64,000 nucleotides of DNA, from positions 1-64,000 of the forward strand of contig NZ_JAEACP010000017.1 in assembly GCF_015999335.1 (NCBI RefSeq), given 5' to 3'. Within the stretch, counting starts at the first letter, position 1, and every line of letters begins with the position of its first letter. The stretch comes from Tabrizicola soli. GTDB taxonomy: Bacteria > Pseudomonadota > Alphaproteobacteria > Rhodobacterales > Rhodobacteraceae. Both the position numbers and the translations under genes were made by a program. Under the pieces are notes generated by a model, which saw nothing but the letters and a program-made list of their open reading frames with translations, was not told the DNA's origin and searched no databases. Shown in pieces: positions 50,314-57,959 of this stretch.

Positions 50314-50850
50314 TCAATGTTCCTTGGCCTTGGACGTCAGCCAGTCCATCAGCGCCAGAAGTACGCCCGAGGCGACGAAGGTCAGGTGGATGATCACCAT
50401 CCACCGTATCGTCTCGGCGCTGGCCGCATGGGCCGGATCGCCCTTGCCCAGCGACATGAACACCTTGAGCAGGTGGATCCCCGAGATCGCCACGATCGAG
50501 GCGATCAGCTTCATCTTCAGCCCCGAGAAATCGACCTTGCCCATCCAGGCCGGGCGGTCCGTTCCGGTATCGAAATCGAACTTCGAGACGAAGTTCTCGT
50601 AGCCGGAGAACAGCACGATCAACAGGAGGTTCCCCGCCAGCGACAGGTCGATCAGCGTCAGCACCGCCAGGATCGCCTGGTCGGCCGGCATGTCCAGCGT
50701 CTGCGGCAGGTAATAGGCCATTTCCTTGAAGAAGATGACCATCAGCATCCCCAGCGAGACCGCCAGCCCCAGATACATGGGCGCCATCAGCCAGCGGCTG
50801 GCGTAAAGCCCCTGCTCGAAGCGGGTCTCGACACCGGGTTTGTCGGTCAT
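50314..50850 (-). CDS. YqhA family membrane protein (UPF0114)
   Basis: A 178-residue membrane protein with about four helices. It matches UPF0114/TIGR00645 in FEQGLYASRWLMAPMYLGLAVSL, LTLIDLSLAGNLLLIVLFSGYENFVSKFD, and KLIASIVAISGIHLLKVFM. Function unknown. It starts 84 nt downstream of rpsD but is separated from it by a terminator hairpin, and 16 nt before hss on the same strand. Confidence 0.92.
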   Translation of the reverse strand: MTDKPGVETRFEQGLYASRWLMAPMYLGLAVSLGMLMVIFFKEMAYYLPQTLDMPADQAILAVLTLIDLSLAGNLLLIVLFSGYENFVSKFDFDTGTDRPAWMGKVDFSGLKMKLIASIVAISGIHLLKVFMSLGKGDPAHAASAETIRWMVIIHLTFVASGVLLALMDWLTSKAKEH

Positions 50851-50876
50851 GGCGGTCTCCTTGCCGGAAACGGAAA

Positions 50877-50901
50877 GGGCCGCGACCTTGCGGCGCGGCC
50901 C
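50877..50901 (-). terminator. Terminator of rpsD
   Basis: On the minus strand GGGCCGCG-CCGCAAGGT-CGCGGCCC followed by TTTCC, 34 nt after the rpsD stop and behind the REP-like palindrome. Confidence 0.75.
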
Positions 50902-50906
50902 CGAAT

Positions 50907-50928
50907 GTAGGGTGCGCTATAGCGCACC
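50907..50928 (+). repeat. REP-like palindrome, GTAGGGTGCGC type
   Basis: GTAGGGTGCGCTATAGCGCACC, 6 nt after the rpsD stop. A second copy of the same subtype lies upstream of rpsD at 51743, so the gene is bracketed by two copies. Confidence 0.8.
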
Positions 50929-50934
50929 TCAGGA

Positions 50935-51555
50935 TCAGTTCTTGGCGTAGTATTCGACGACCAGGTTCGGTTCCATCTGCACCGGATAGGGCACGTCGCC
51001 CAGGCCCGGGGTGCGCACGAACTTCGCGGTCATCTTGTTGTGGTCGACTTCCAGATAGTCCGGCACGTCACGCTCGGTCAGGGCCACGGCTTCCAGCACG
51101 ATGGCCAGCTGCTTGGACTTCTGGCGCACCTCGATCACGTCGCCTTCCTTGACGCGATAGGAGGCGATGTTCACGCGCTGGCCGTTCACGGTCACATGGC
51201 CGTGGTTCACGAACTGGCGGGCGGCGAAGACGGTCGGGACGAACTTGGCGCGGTAGACCACCGCGTCCAGCCGGCGCTCCAGCAGGCCGATCAGCATCTC
51301 GCCGGTGTCGCCCTTGACGCGCTCGGCCTCGCCGTAGATCTTGCGGAACTGCTTTTCGGTCAGGTCGCCGTAGTAGCCCTTGAGCTTCTGCTTGGCGCGC
51401 AGCTGGGTGCCGAAGTCCGAAAGCTTGTTCTTGCGGCGCTGGCCGTGCTGGCCGGGGCCGTATTCGCGCTTGTTCACCGGGGACTTCGGACGGCCCCAGA
51501 TGTTCTCGCCCATGCGGCGGTCGATCTTGTACTTGGCAGAGGTGCGTTTGGTCAC
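50935..51555 (-). CDS. rpsD: 30S ribosomal protein S4
   Basis: A 206-residue primary 16S rRNA-binding protein of the small subunit. It shows the N-terminal [20 protein letters not shown], the S4 domain ([37 protein letters not shown]) and the usual basic stretches. The start is GTG at 51555 with an AAGGAGAT ribosome site; alignment to S4 proteins agrees. It stands alone, outside the alpha operon, as in other alphaproteobacteria, with its own promoter and a structured leader. Confidence 0.97.
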   Translation of the reverse strand: MTKRTSAKYKIDRRMGENIWGRPKSPVNKREYGPGQHGQRRKNKLSDFGTQLRAKQKLKGYYGDLTEKQFRKIYGEAERVKGDTGEMLIGLLERRLDAVVYRAKFVPTVFAARQFVNHGHVTVNGQRVNIASYRVKEGDVIEVRQKSKQLAIVLEAVALTERDVPDYLEVDHNKMTAKFVRTPGLGDVPYPVQMEPNLVVEYYAKN

Positions 51556-51641
51556 CGCTGATCTCCTTCGATGTGTGAAGGGCGTTGTCCTTTCCCCGAA
51601 GGGCGACAGGCATCCCCTTGCGGGGGCCACCAACACCAATG

Positions 51642-51664
51642 AAAAGCCCCGGGAGTGACCCGGG
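51642..51664 (-). promoter_or_regulatory. Hairpin plus T-run in the rpsD leader
   Basis: On the minus strand CCCGGG-TCACT-CCCGGGGC-TTTT, lying at the very start of the predicted transcript. It looks like a small attenuator or a 5'-end protecting stem. Further GC hairpins follow (for example CCCC-TTGC-GGGG near 51612-51627). Confidence 0.5.
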
Positions 51665-51674
51665 ACGTGGCGGC

Positions 51675-51702
51675 CTTATAGAGGAGAAACCGGGGGAGTC
51701 AA
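51675..51702 (-). promoter_or_regulatory. rpsD promoter
   Basis: TTGACT (51702-51697), a 16-nt spacer, TATAAG (51680-51675) on the minus strand, about 120 nt upstream of the GTG start. A strong sigma-70-type promoter. Confidence 0.78.
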
Positions 51703-51742
51703 CAGCCCCCCGCCGCCACGGAAAGCCGCCAGCAGCACTATC

Positions 51743-51766
51743 GTAGGGTGCGCTACAGCGCACCAT
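51743..51766 (+). repeat. REP-like palindrome, GTAGGGTGCGC type
   Basis: GTAGGGTGCGCT-ACAG-CGCACCAT, identical to the copy inside groESL (20805-20828). Confidence 0.8.
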
Positions 51767-51951
51767 CCCGCCCCCGCCATCCCGGCACCGGACCGCGCCC
51801 TCCCACCGGCGGGCGCACCGGGCTGTCGATGGAGGCACCTCATGCCCGCCTGGCGTCGCCTGTCGGTCCCACCCCTTTACAAACTCTTAACGCCAAAACC
51901 CAACCCCTTGAAATCCCTTGCACCCTCCACCGCGCCACGCGTGGACAGCCT
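51767..51951. other. Gap between rpsD and acuI
   Basis: Together with 51703-51742 this stretch shows no credible gene, hairpin terminator or RNA. It lies between the rpsD promoter region and the acuI stop. Confidence 0.5.
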
Positions 51952-52941
51952 TCAGCCGTTCACATCCACCACCACCCGCCCCTGCACGCCCCCCTTCAGG
52001 ATCGCCGCCCCCAGGGCAGGCAGGTCCGCCAGCACCGCCGGCCGGACCATCGCCTCCAGCTTCTCCATCGGCAGGTCGGTGACGATCCGCCCCCAGGCCC
52101 GCACCCGCCGCTCATAGGGGACCGGCACGCTGTCGATCCCCAGCAGGTTCACCCCCCGCAAGAGGAACGGGATCACCGAGGCGGGCAGCGCCGCCCCTCC
52201 CGCCAGCCCCACCGCCGCGACCGAGGCCCCGTGCTTCATCTGCCCCAGCACCCGCGCCAGCATCGCGCCCCCGACGGCATCGACGCAGCCCGCCCAGGTC
52301 TCGCTCTCCAGCGGCCGCTTCACCGTCTCGGCCAGCTCCTCGCGGGCCACGATCCGGGCCGCCCCGAGGCCCTTCAGGTAGCCCTCCGTCTCCGGCCGCC
52401 CCGTCACCGCCGCGACCCGATAGCCCAGCCGGGCCAGGATCGCGACCGCCACCGACCCCACGCCCCCCGCCGCGCCGGTCACCAGAACCTCGCCCTTGTC
52501 CGGGGTCAGCCCGTGCTCCTCCAGCGCCATCACCGCCAGCATCGCGGTGAACCCGGCCGTCCCGACCGCCATCGCCTGCCGCGTGGTCAGGCCCTCGGGC
52601 AGCGGCACCAGCCAGTCCGCCCTGACCCGCGCCTTCTGGGCATAGCCGCCCCAATGCGCCTCTCCCACCCGCCAGCCGGTCAGGACCACCCGGTCGCCCG
52701 GCCGGTAGCGGGGATCGTCGCTGGCCTCGACCGTCCCGGCAAAGTCGATCCCGGCCACATGCGGCCAGCTGCGCACGATCCCGCCGCCATTCGGCGACAG
52801 CGCGAGGCCATCCTTGTAGTTCAGCGTCGAATATTCGACCGCCACCGTGACGTCGCCCGGCGGCAGCGCGCTCTCGTCCAGCTCGCGCAGACGGGCCACG
52901 GCGGCATCGCCTTCCTTCTCCAGAACCAGCGCGCGGAACAT
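51952..52941 (-). CDS. acuI: Acrylyl-CoA reductase (NADPH), AcuI/YhdH type
   Basis: A 329-residue medium-chain dehydrogenase/reductase without zinc ligands. It shows the YhdH/AcuI signature STLNYKDGLALSPNGGGIVRSWPHVAGIDFAGTV, VTGWRVGE-type VLTGWRVGEAHWGGYAQ, and the cofactor motif VTGAAGGVGSVAVAIL. AcuI reduces toxic acrylyl-CoA to propionyl-CoA and is used in DMSP and 3-hydroxypropionate metabolism in Rhodobacterales. No DMSP lyase is in the window. A perfect -35 TTGACA (52996-52991) lies upstream with a CGGCCCG-CGA-CGGGCCG dyad (52971-52987) beyond it. Confidence 0.9.
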   Translation of the reverse strand: MFRALVLEKEGDAAVARLRELDESALPPGDVTVAVEYSTLNYKDGLALSPNGGGIVRSWPHVAGIDFAGTVEASDDPRYRPGDRVVLTGWRVGEAHWGGYAQKARVRADWLVPLPEGLTTRQAMAVGTAGFTAMLAVMALEEHGLTPDKGEVLVTGAAGGVGSVAVAILARLGYRVAAVTGRPETEGYLKGLGAARIVAREELAETVKRPLESETWAGCVDAVGGAMLARVLGQMKHGASVAAVGLAGGAALPASVIPFLLRGVNLLGIDSVPVPYERRVRAWGRIVTDLPMEKLEAMVRPAVLADLPALGAAILKGGVQGRVVVDVNG

Positions 52942-52970
52942 CTTCGCCTCCCTTGGACCCTCGCCGTAGT

Positions 52971-52996
52971 CGGCCCGCGACGGGCCGGATTGTCAA
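52971..52996 (-). promoter_or_regulatory. Candidate acuI promoter with dyad
   Basis: Minus-strand TTGACA at 52996-52991. The dyad CGGCCCG-N3-CGGGCCG (52971-52987) fills the spacer. The -10 is poor (CGACTA), as in activator- or repressor-controlled promoters. Confidence 0.4.
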
Positions 52997-53058
52997 CCCG
53001 CCCTCCTGCCGCATTCCCGCCGGAAGCGGGGCGGAACCCGGCGCGGGCGCGCGGATGC

Positions 53059-54522
53059 TCAGCGCATGACGAAGGGATCGGGGATCGGCTCGTCCGAGGT
53101 TCGCAGCCAGACGGTCTTGACCGTGGTATAGTCCAGCGCCGCCGCCAGCCCGCCCTCGCGGCCATGGCCGGAGAGCCCGTGCCCGCCGAAGGGCGCGATG
53201 GGCGAGACCGCGCGATAGGTGTTGACCCAGACCACCCCGGCGCGGATGCCCCGGATCATCCGGTGCGCCCGGGTCAGGCTGCGGGTGAAGACGCCCGAGG
53301 CCAAGCCGAATTCGGTGTCATTGGCCAGCGCCAGCGCCTCGGCCTCGGTGTCGAAGGTCACGACCGAGAGGACCGGGCCGAAGAACTCCTCGGCCAGGGC
53401 GGGGGCGTCGGGCGCTTCGGAACAGTCCAGGATCGTCGGCGGGAAGTAGAAGCCCGGCCCTTCGGAGAGCTGCCCGCCGGTGACCAGCCTGGCCCCGGCG
53501 GCGGTCGAGCGGGCGATCAGCGCCAGGATACGCTCGCGCTGGCGGGCGGTGCAGAGGGGGCCGACTTCCGTCTCCATCCGGTCGGGAGCGCCGATGGCCA
53601 CGGCCTCGGCCCTGGCCTTCAGCCGGGCAAGGAGCGCGTCCTTCACCCCGCGCTGCACCAGGAGGCGCGATCCGGCGACACAGCTTTGCCCGGTCGCGGC
53701 AAAGATGCCCGAGACCTGGGCATTGGCGGCGCTGTCCAGATCCGCGTCGTCGAAGACGATGAAGGGCGACTTGCCGCCCAGTTCCAGCGAGGTGCTGGCC
53801 AGGTTCTCGGCGCTGGCCCGCACGATATGCCGCGCGGTCTCGGGCCCGCCGGTAAAGGCGATATGGGCGACCTTCGGATGTGTGGTCAGCGCCCGGCCCG
53901 CCTCGGGCCCGCCGGTCAGGATGTTGACGGTGCCGGGGGGGAAGCCCGCGTCATGCACCAGCCGCGCGAATTCCAGAAGCGGCGCGGGCCCGTCCTCCGA
54001 GGCTTTCAGCACCACCGTGCAGCCCGCCGCCAGCGCCGGGCCAAGCTTGACGGCCGAGAGGAACAGCTGGCTGTTCCAGGGCACGATGGCCGCGACCACG
54101 CCGACGGGTTCGCGGCGCAGCCAGACCTCCATGTCGGGCTTGTCGATCGGCAGGTGCGCACCCTCGATCTTGTCGGCGAGGCCCGCGTAGTACTGGTAGT
54201 ATTCTGCGACATAGGCGATCTGGGCCGAGGTCTCGCGGATGATCTTGCCGGTGTCGCGGGTCTCCAGCGCCGCGAGCCGGGGGGCCGCGGCACGCACCAG
54301 CTCGGCCAGGCGATAGAGGAGCTTGCCCCGCGCGCCGGCCGTCATCCCCGCCCAGGGCGCAGAGGTGAAGGCGCGATGGGCCGCCTGCACCGCCCGGTCC
54401 ACATCTGCGGCCGAAGCCAGCGGCATCAGGGCCCAGGGCGCGCCGGTTGCCGGATCGACGCTGGCGAAGCTTTCGGCCCCGTCCTCGAACCGGCCGTCGA
54501 TATAGTGCTGGAAGCGGTCCAT
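53059..54522 (-). CDS. NAD(P)-dependent aldehyde dehydrogenase
   Basis: A 487-residue enzyme of the ALDH superfamily. Visible are the cofactor region VPWNSQLFLSAVKLGPALAAGC, FTGGPETARHIV, the catalytic Glu in SLELGGKSPFIVFDDAD, the catalytic Cys in GQSCVAGSRL, and EEFFGPVLSV. It is last in a five-gene operon with a luciferase-like monooxygenase, a flavin reductase, a hydrolase and DUF1185. It probably oxidises an aldehyde freed by the upstream steps. Substrate unknown. Confidence 0.92.
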   Translation of the reverse strand: MDRFQHYIDGRFEDGAESFASVDPATGAPWALMPLASAADVDRAVQAAHRAFTSAPWAGMTAGARGKLLYRLAELVRAAAPRLAALETRDTGKIIRETSAQIAYVAEYYQYYAGLADKIEGAHLPIDKPDMEVWLRREPVGVVAAIVPWNSQLFLSAVKLGPALAAGCTVVLKASEDGPAPLLEFARLVHDAGFPPGTVNILTGGPEAGRALTTHPKVAHIAFTGGPETARHIVRASAENLASTSLELGGKSPFIVFDDADLDSAANAQVSGIFAATGQSCVAGSRLLVQRGVKDALLARLKARAEAVAIGAPDRMETEVGPLCTARQRERILALIARSTAAGARLVTGGQLSEGPGFYFPPTILDCSEAPDAPALAEEFFGPVLSVVTFDTEAEALALANDTEFGLASGVFTRSLTRAHRMIRGIRAGVVWVNTYRAVSPIAPFGGHGLSGHGREGGLAAALDYTTVKTVWLRTSDEPIPDPFVMR

Positions 54523-54535
54523 CGCGGTCCCCCTG

Positions 54536-55573
54536 TCAGGCGAAGGCTGGCATCACGTCACGGATCAGGCGCCGAAGCGAGGCCTTCTTGCGTTCGAAGC
54601 TCATGCCGGTGTCGATCCAGAAGCTGAACTCGTCATAGCCCAGCGCCTCATAGCCCTTGATCCGTTCGATCACCTCGGGGGCTTCGCCGATGATCTGGTT
54701 CTTGCGCATCGCCTCGGCCGAATAGAACGGATGGGCGGCGATCTCCTCGTCGGTCAGCTGCTGGATCAGGCCCTGGCTGATCGGGCGCTCGTTCTTGAAC
54801 CAGGCGCCGAAGTAGCAATAGAAGCGGTTGATCTCCTCGGCGCCAAGCCGGGCGTCGGCCTCGCTGTCGGCGACATAGGCGTGGCGCAGCACCATGATCT
54901 TCGGGCGCGGCACCTGTGGATGCGCGGCGCAGGCGGCGTTGAAGCGGTCCATCAGGCTGACCACTTCCTCGTCCCCCAGATGCAGCGGCGTCACCTGCAC
55001 GTTGCAGCCATTGGCGACGGCGAAGTCATGGCTGCTCGGATCGCGCGCCGCGACCCAGACCGGCGGGCCCGGCCGCTGCAGGGGCTTGGGCGAGGAAGTC
55101 GTCTTCGGGAACTGCCAGTACTGGCCGTCGTGGGTATAGTCACCTTCCCACAAGGCCTTGACCGCCGGGATCAGCTCGCGCATCCGGCCGCCCGCGTTCC
55201 AGGCATCGAGCCCCGGCACGAGGCGTTCGTATTCGAAGCTGTAGGCACCGCGGGCGATGCCAAGGTCGAGCCGCCCGTCCATGATGATGTCGGCCATCGC
55301 GGCCTCGCCCGCCAGGCGGATCGGATGCCAGAAGGGGGCGATCACCGTGCCGGTGCCCAGACGCACGTTCTTCGTCCGCCGCGCGAGGTCGACCAGGTTC
55401 AGGAGAGGATTGGGTGCGATGGTGAAGTTCATCCCGTGATGCTCGCCGGTCCAGATGGCATGCATCCCGCCCTCGTCGGCGATGCGGCACAGCTCGATCA
55501 TCTCGTCGTATAGCCGCTTCTCGTCATCCTCGGCCGAGACGCGTTCCATATGGATGAAAAGCGAGAATTTCAT
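54536..55573 (-). CDS. LLM-class flavin-dependent monooxygenase (luciferase-like)
   Basis: A 345-residue TIM-barrel protein of the bacterial luciferase family. Recognisable segments: MKFSLFIHMERV at the N-terminus, AIWTGEHHGMNFTIAPNPLL, VRLGTGTVIAPFWHPIRLAGEAAM, DLGIARGAYSFEYERL, and QRPGPPVWVAARDPSSH. Such enzymes use reduced FMN supplied by a partner reductase to insert oxygen into an organic substrate. The reductase is encoded next door with an ATGA overlap. It is therefore the oxygenase of a two-component system; the substrate is not predictable. Confidence 0.9.
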   Translation of the reverse strand: MKFSLFIHMERVSAEDDEKRLYDEMIELCRIADEGGMHAIWTGEHHGMNFTIAPNPLLNLVDLARRTKNVRLGTGTVIAPFWHPIRLAGEAAMADIIMDGRLDLGIARGAYSFEYERLVPGLDAWNAGGRMRELIPAVKALWEGDYTHDGQYWQFPKTTSSPKPLQRPGPPVWVAARDPSSHDFAVANGCNVQVTPLHLGDEEVVSLMDRFNAACAAHPQVPRPKIMVLRHAYVADSEADARLGAEEINRFYCYFGAWFKNERPISQGLIQQLTDEEIAAHPFYSAEAMRKNQIIGEAPEVIERIKGYEALGYDEFSFWIDTGMSFERKKASLRRLIRDVMPAFA

Positions 55574-56496
55574 TTGCTGCTGTCCTCTGCGATGCGCTGC
55601 ACGCGGCCTTGCTGATGATTGCCGAAATAGATGCCGTAGTTGCCGATGCGGGATTCGTCGGCCAGCCGCTCGAGCATATGACGCAGCGCCGGGTCGGTCA
55701 CATCGGCAACACCCGCGCGCGACAGCTCCACGAAGGCGCCCCTAGCGGGCCGGGCGGCGACGGCGGGGCAGCGGACCGCGATATGCTGCGTCCGGGTGCC
55801 CGCATCCTCGTAGACCGCGTAGATCGAGCCCGCCTCGGCCTTGACCCCGACACCGGCGATCAGGGCGTCGAGCGCGGCCTGCACGCCTTCGCGGCCGACG
55901 CGCGCCATCGGCACCGACAGCCCGCCGCGCCCGTCGTCGACCAGCAGCACCTGCCCCGCCGCCTCGAGCACGGTCGAGATCACCACATCCGGCCCGGCCG
56001 GAAGCTCCGCCGCCGTCGCGGCCGGGGTGGTGTAGGCGCCGCGATAGTAGCCGAGACCGGGATGCGGGCTGGCCTCGAAACCGCCGATCCGGCCGATCAG
56101 GATGGTATGGTCCCCCGCCGGTATCGCCTGCTCCAGCGTGCAGTCGAACCAGGCCGAGACCCCTGCGATCAGCGGCGAGCCGACCGGCCCGTGCTTCCAG
56201 TAGACCTGGGCGAAGCGGTCGCCGGAGGAGCGGCGCCCGAACGTGGCCGAGATGTCCTTCTGGCTTTCGGACAGGATGTTGACCGCGAAGCCCCTGCCGC
56301 CGGTGAAATTGCCCAGGTTGGCCGAGCTGTTGGCGATCGACACCAGCAGGAGCGGCGGGTCGAGCGAGACGGAGGAGAAGGAATTCGCGGTGAATCCCAG
56401 GGGCTTGCCCGCGGCATCCAGCGTGGTGACGACGGTGACGCCGGTCATGAAGCAACCGAAGGCATCCCGCAGGGCGCGTGGATCAAGGGCGGTCAT
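55570..56496 (-). CDS. Flavin reductase with an extra C-terminal domain
   Basis: A 308-residue protein. Residues 1 to about 155 are a flavin reductase-like FMN-binding domain (FGCFMTGVTVVTTLDAAGKPLGFTANSFSSVSLDPPLLLVSI, the two-component monooxygenase reductase signature, and GDHTILIGRI). Residues about 165-308 form a second domain not found in simple reductases; part of it (GQVLLVDDGRGGLSVPMARV) resembles a degenerate Nudix fold without the REXXEE core. It should supply reduced flavin to the adjacent monooxygenase. It overlaps genes on both sides by 4 nt. Confidence 0.88.
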   Translation of the reverse strand: MTALDPRALRDAFGCFMTGVTVVTTLDAAGKPLGFTANSFSSVSLDPPLLLVSIANSSANLGNFTGGRGFAVNILSESQKDISATFGRRSSGDRFAQVYWKHGPVGSPLIAGVSAWFDCTLEQAIPAGDHTILIGRIGGFEASPHPGLGYYRGAYTTPAATAAELPAGPDVVISTVLEAAGQVLLVDDGRGGLSVPMARVGREGVQAALDALIAGVGVKAEAGSIYAVYEDAGTRTQHIAVRCPAVAARPARGAFVELSRAGVADVTDPALRHMLERLADESRIGNYGIYFGNHQQGRVQRIAEDSSK

Positions 56497-57287
56497 GCGA
56501 CACTCTCCTCGGTGGCAAGCCAGCGGCGCAGTTCCGCCGTGACGATCTCGGGCGCGGTCAGGTTCAGCATGTGGCGGTGGCCGGTGACCACGACGGCACG
56601 GCCGAAGGGCGCGAGCGCGGCCATCTCCCGGCTCATTCCGGGTGTCGAATTGGCGTCGCCATCCGCCGTCATCGCCAGAAGCGGGCAGCGGATCGCGGTC
56701 AGCCGGTCGGCATAGATGGCGTCACCCCCGGCGAAGGCGCGGTAGGCGGCGGCGTAACCCGCCTGCGGCACCGCGCGCAGCCAGCCCGCCACCCGGTCGC
56801 GGACCGCGGCATCCCCGGGGCCGAACCAGCGCGACAGCGGGCCGTCGACATTGCCCCCGCCCAGGGCGATCTCGTCGGCGCGGGCCAGAACCGCGGCCTT
56901 GGCCTCGGGGCTGCGGCGGAAGACGCCGTTCAGGAGCGCGGCGCGGCGGATCAGGTCGGGACGTTCGACCGCCAGCCCGGCGGCGATCAGCGACCCCATG
57001 GAATGCCCGGCAACCGAGACCGGCCCCAGGCCCAGCGCCCCGATCACCCGCGCGGCCCAGGCGACGTAATCCGCAAGGTCCGGTGTTCCCGGCAATGGAT
57101 CGCTTGTCCCGTGGCCCGGCATGTCGACCGCGATCATGCGGCACTCGGGCGACAGCGCCTCGATCTGCGGCCCCCAGGCCTCGGCCCGCATGCCGACGCC
57201 GTGGATCAGCAGGAGCGGCGCGCCGGCCCCCGCCTCGAGGATGCGGACGGCGAGCCCGTCAGACAGCCGCAGGGTTCGCGACATCAT
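56493..57287 (-). CDS. Alpha/beta hydrolase
   Basis: A 264-residue alpha/beta hydrolase with LLLIHGVGMRAEAWGPQ (oxyanion loop), the nucleophile elbow VAGHSMGSLIAAG, Asp in MTADGDANS and a late VTGHRHMLNL histidine. It is similar in layout to hydrolases that open lactones, enol-lactones or amides after an oxygenase step. It overlaps the flavin reductase by 4 nt and DUF1185 by 29 nt. Start ATG 57287 or 57284. Confidence 0.88.
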   Translation of the reverse strand: MMSRTLRLSDGLAVRILEAGAGAPLLLIHGVGMRAEAWGPQIEALSPECRMIAVDMPGHGTSDPLPGTPDLADYVAWAARVIGALGLGPVSVAGHSMGSLIAAGLAVERPDLIRRAALLNGVFRRSPEAKAAVLARADEIALGGGNVDGPLSRWFGPGDAAVRDRVAGWLRAVPQAGYAAAYRAFAGGDAIYADRLTAIRCPLLAMTADGDANSTPGMSREMAALAPFGRAVVVTGHRHMLNLTAPEIVTAELRRWLATEESVA

Positions 57288-57861
57288 GGCCGAGGTCCTT
57301 CAGGTCCTGGTAGCGGTCGCCGATCCGGTGGTGCGGACGGCCCCCGGTGGAGGCGCCCAGCGCGACGACCAGCTCGTCGGCGGCAGGCGCGTCGGGGATC
57401 GAGAAATGCACCGTCTGGTAATGCGAGCGGCGGCCTTCGTCGTGCTTGTCCATCAGGGGGATCATCACCGGACAGTTGGCCGGGCCACGGACGTTGGTGA
57501 AGGCAAGATAGGTCTTCGCCCCCAGCGCCTGGCGGTAGTGGTTGCCGAAGCGCAGGGTGTGGATCAGGGCGTTGGCATGTTCCAGTTCGCCGTCAAGGCC
57601 GACGACGGCCGCCTTGCCGTAGCCTTCCACCCGGTCGGCCCCGCCTGCGGCATCAAGGATCATGCCGGTCAGCAGCGCGCCGAGTTCCGGGGCGACAGCG
57701 TGGATTTCGGGCTTCAGGTCCTGCACGAAGCCCCGCCCCGCCCAGGGGTTCTTCAGCACGGCCACCGCCGCGATCAGCTTGAGCGGCACCGGCGCGGCGC
57801 GCCCGCCCTCGATCAGCGTGGTTTCGACCAGCGTCAGGGTCTTGCGAATCTCTGCGGGCAT
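57259..57861 (-). CDS. DUF1185 (amino acid synthesis family) protein
   Basis: A 200-residue protein matching DUF1185, often named 'amino acid synthesis family protein' without solid evidence. Features: IRKTLTLVETTLIEGG, AAVAVLKNPWAGRGFVQDL, GYGKAAVVGLDGELEHANALIHTLRFG and HYQTVHFSIPDAPAADELVVALGASTGGRPHHRIGD. It is the first gene of the monooxygenase operon. The family's biochemical role is unknown; recurring linkage to flavin monooxygenases would suggest an isomerase, hydrolase or chaperone function in the same pathway. Confidence 0.85.
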   Translation of the reverse strand: MPAEIRKTLTLVETTLIEGGRAAPVPLKLIAAVAVLKNPWAGRGFVQDLKPEIHAVAPELGALLTGMILDAAGGADRVEGYGKAAVVGLDGELEHANALIHTLRFGNHYRQALGAKTYLAFTNVRGPANCPVMIPLMDKHDEGRRSHYQTVHFSIPDAPAADELVVALGASTGGRPHHRIGDRYQDLKDLGHDVANPAAV

Positions 57862-57881
57862 CGGCGGCCTCCTTCTCTCTG

Positions 57882-57918
57882 CCTGGTATGTTGGTATACC
57901 AGATGACCATATGTCAAG
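57882..57918. promoter_or_regulatory. Divergent promoter/operator of the monooxygenase operon and gntR
   Basis: The perfect 10-bp palindrome TGGTATACCA (57892-57901) matches the TGGT-N-ACCA style of FCD-type GntR sites; a half site CTGGTATG lies next to it (57882-57889). Minus-strand -35 TTGACA is at 57917-57912, so the palindrome falls between -35 and -10 of the operon promoter, a repressor position. A second near-palindrome TGACCATATGTCA spans 57904-57916. Confidence 0.7.
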
Positions 57919-57959
57919 AACCTGTTGCAGAGCCGCGTCCAGCCGCCTAGGCTGCGCGC

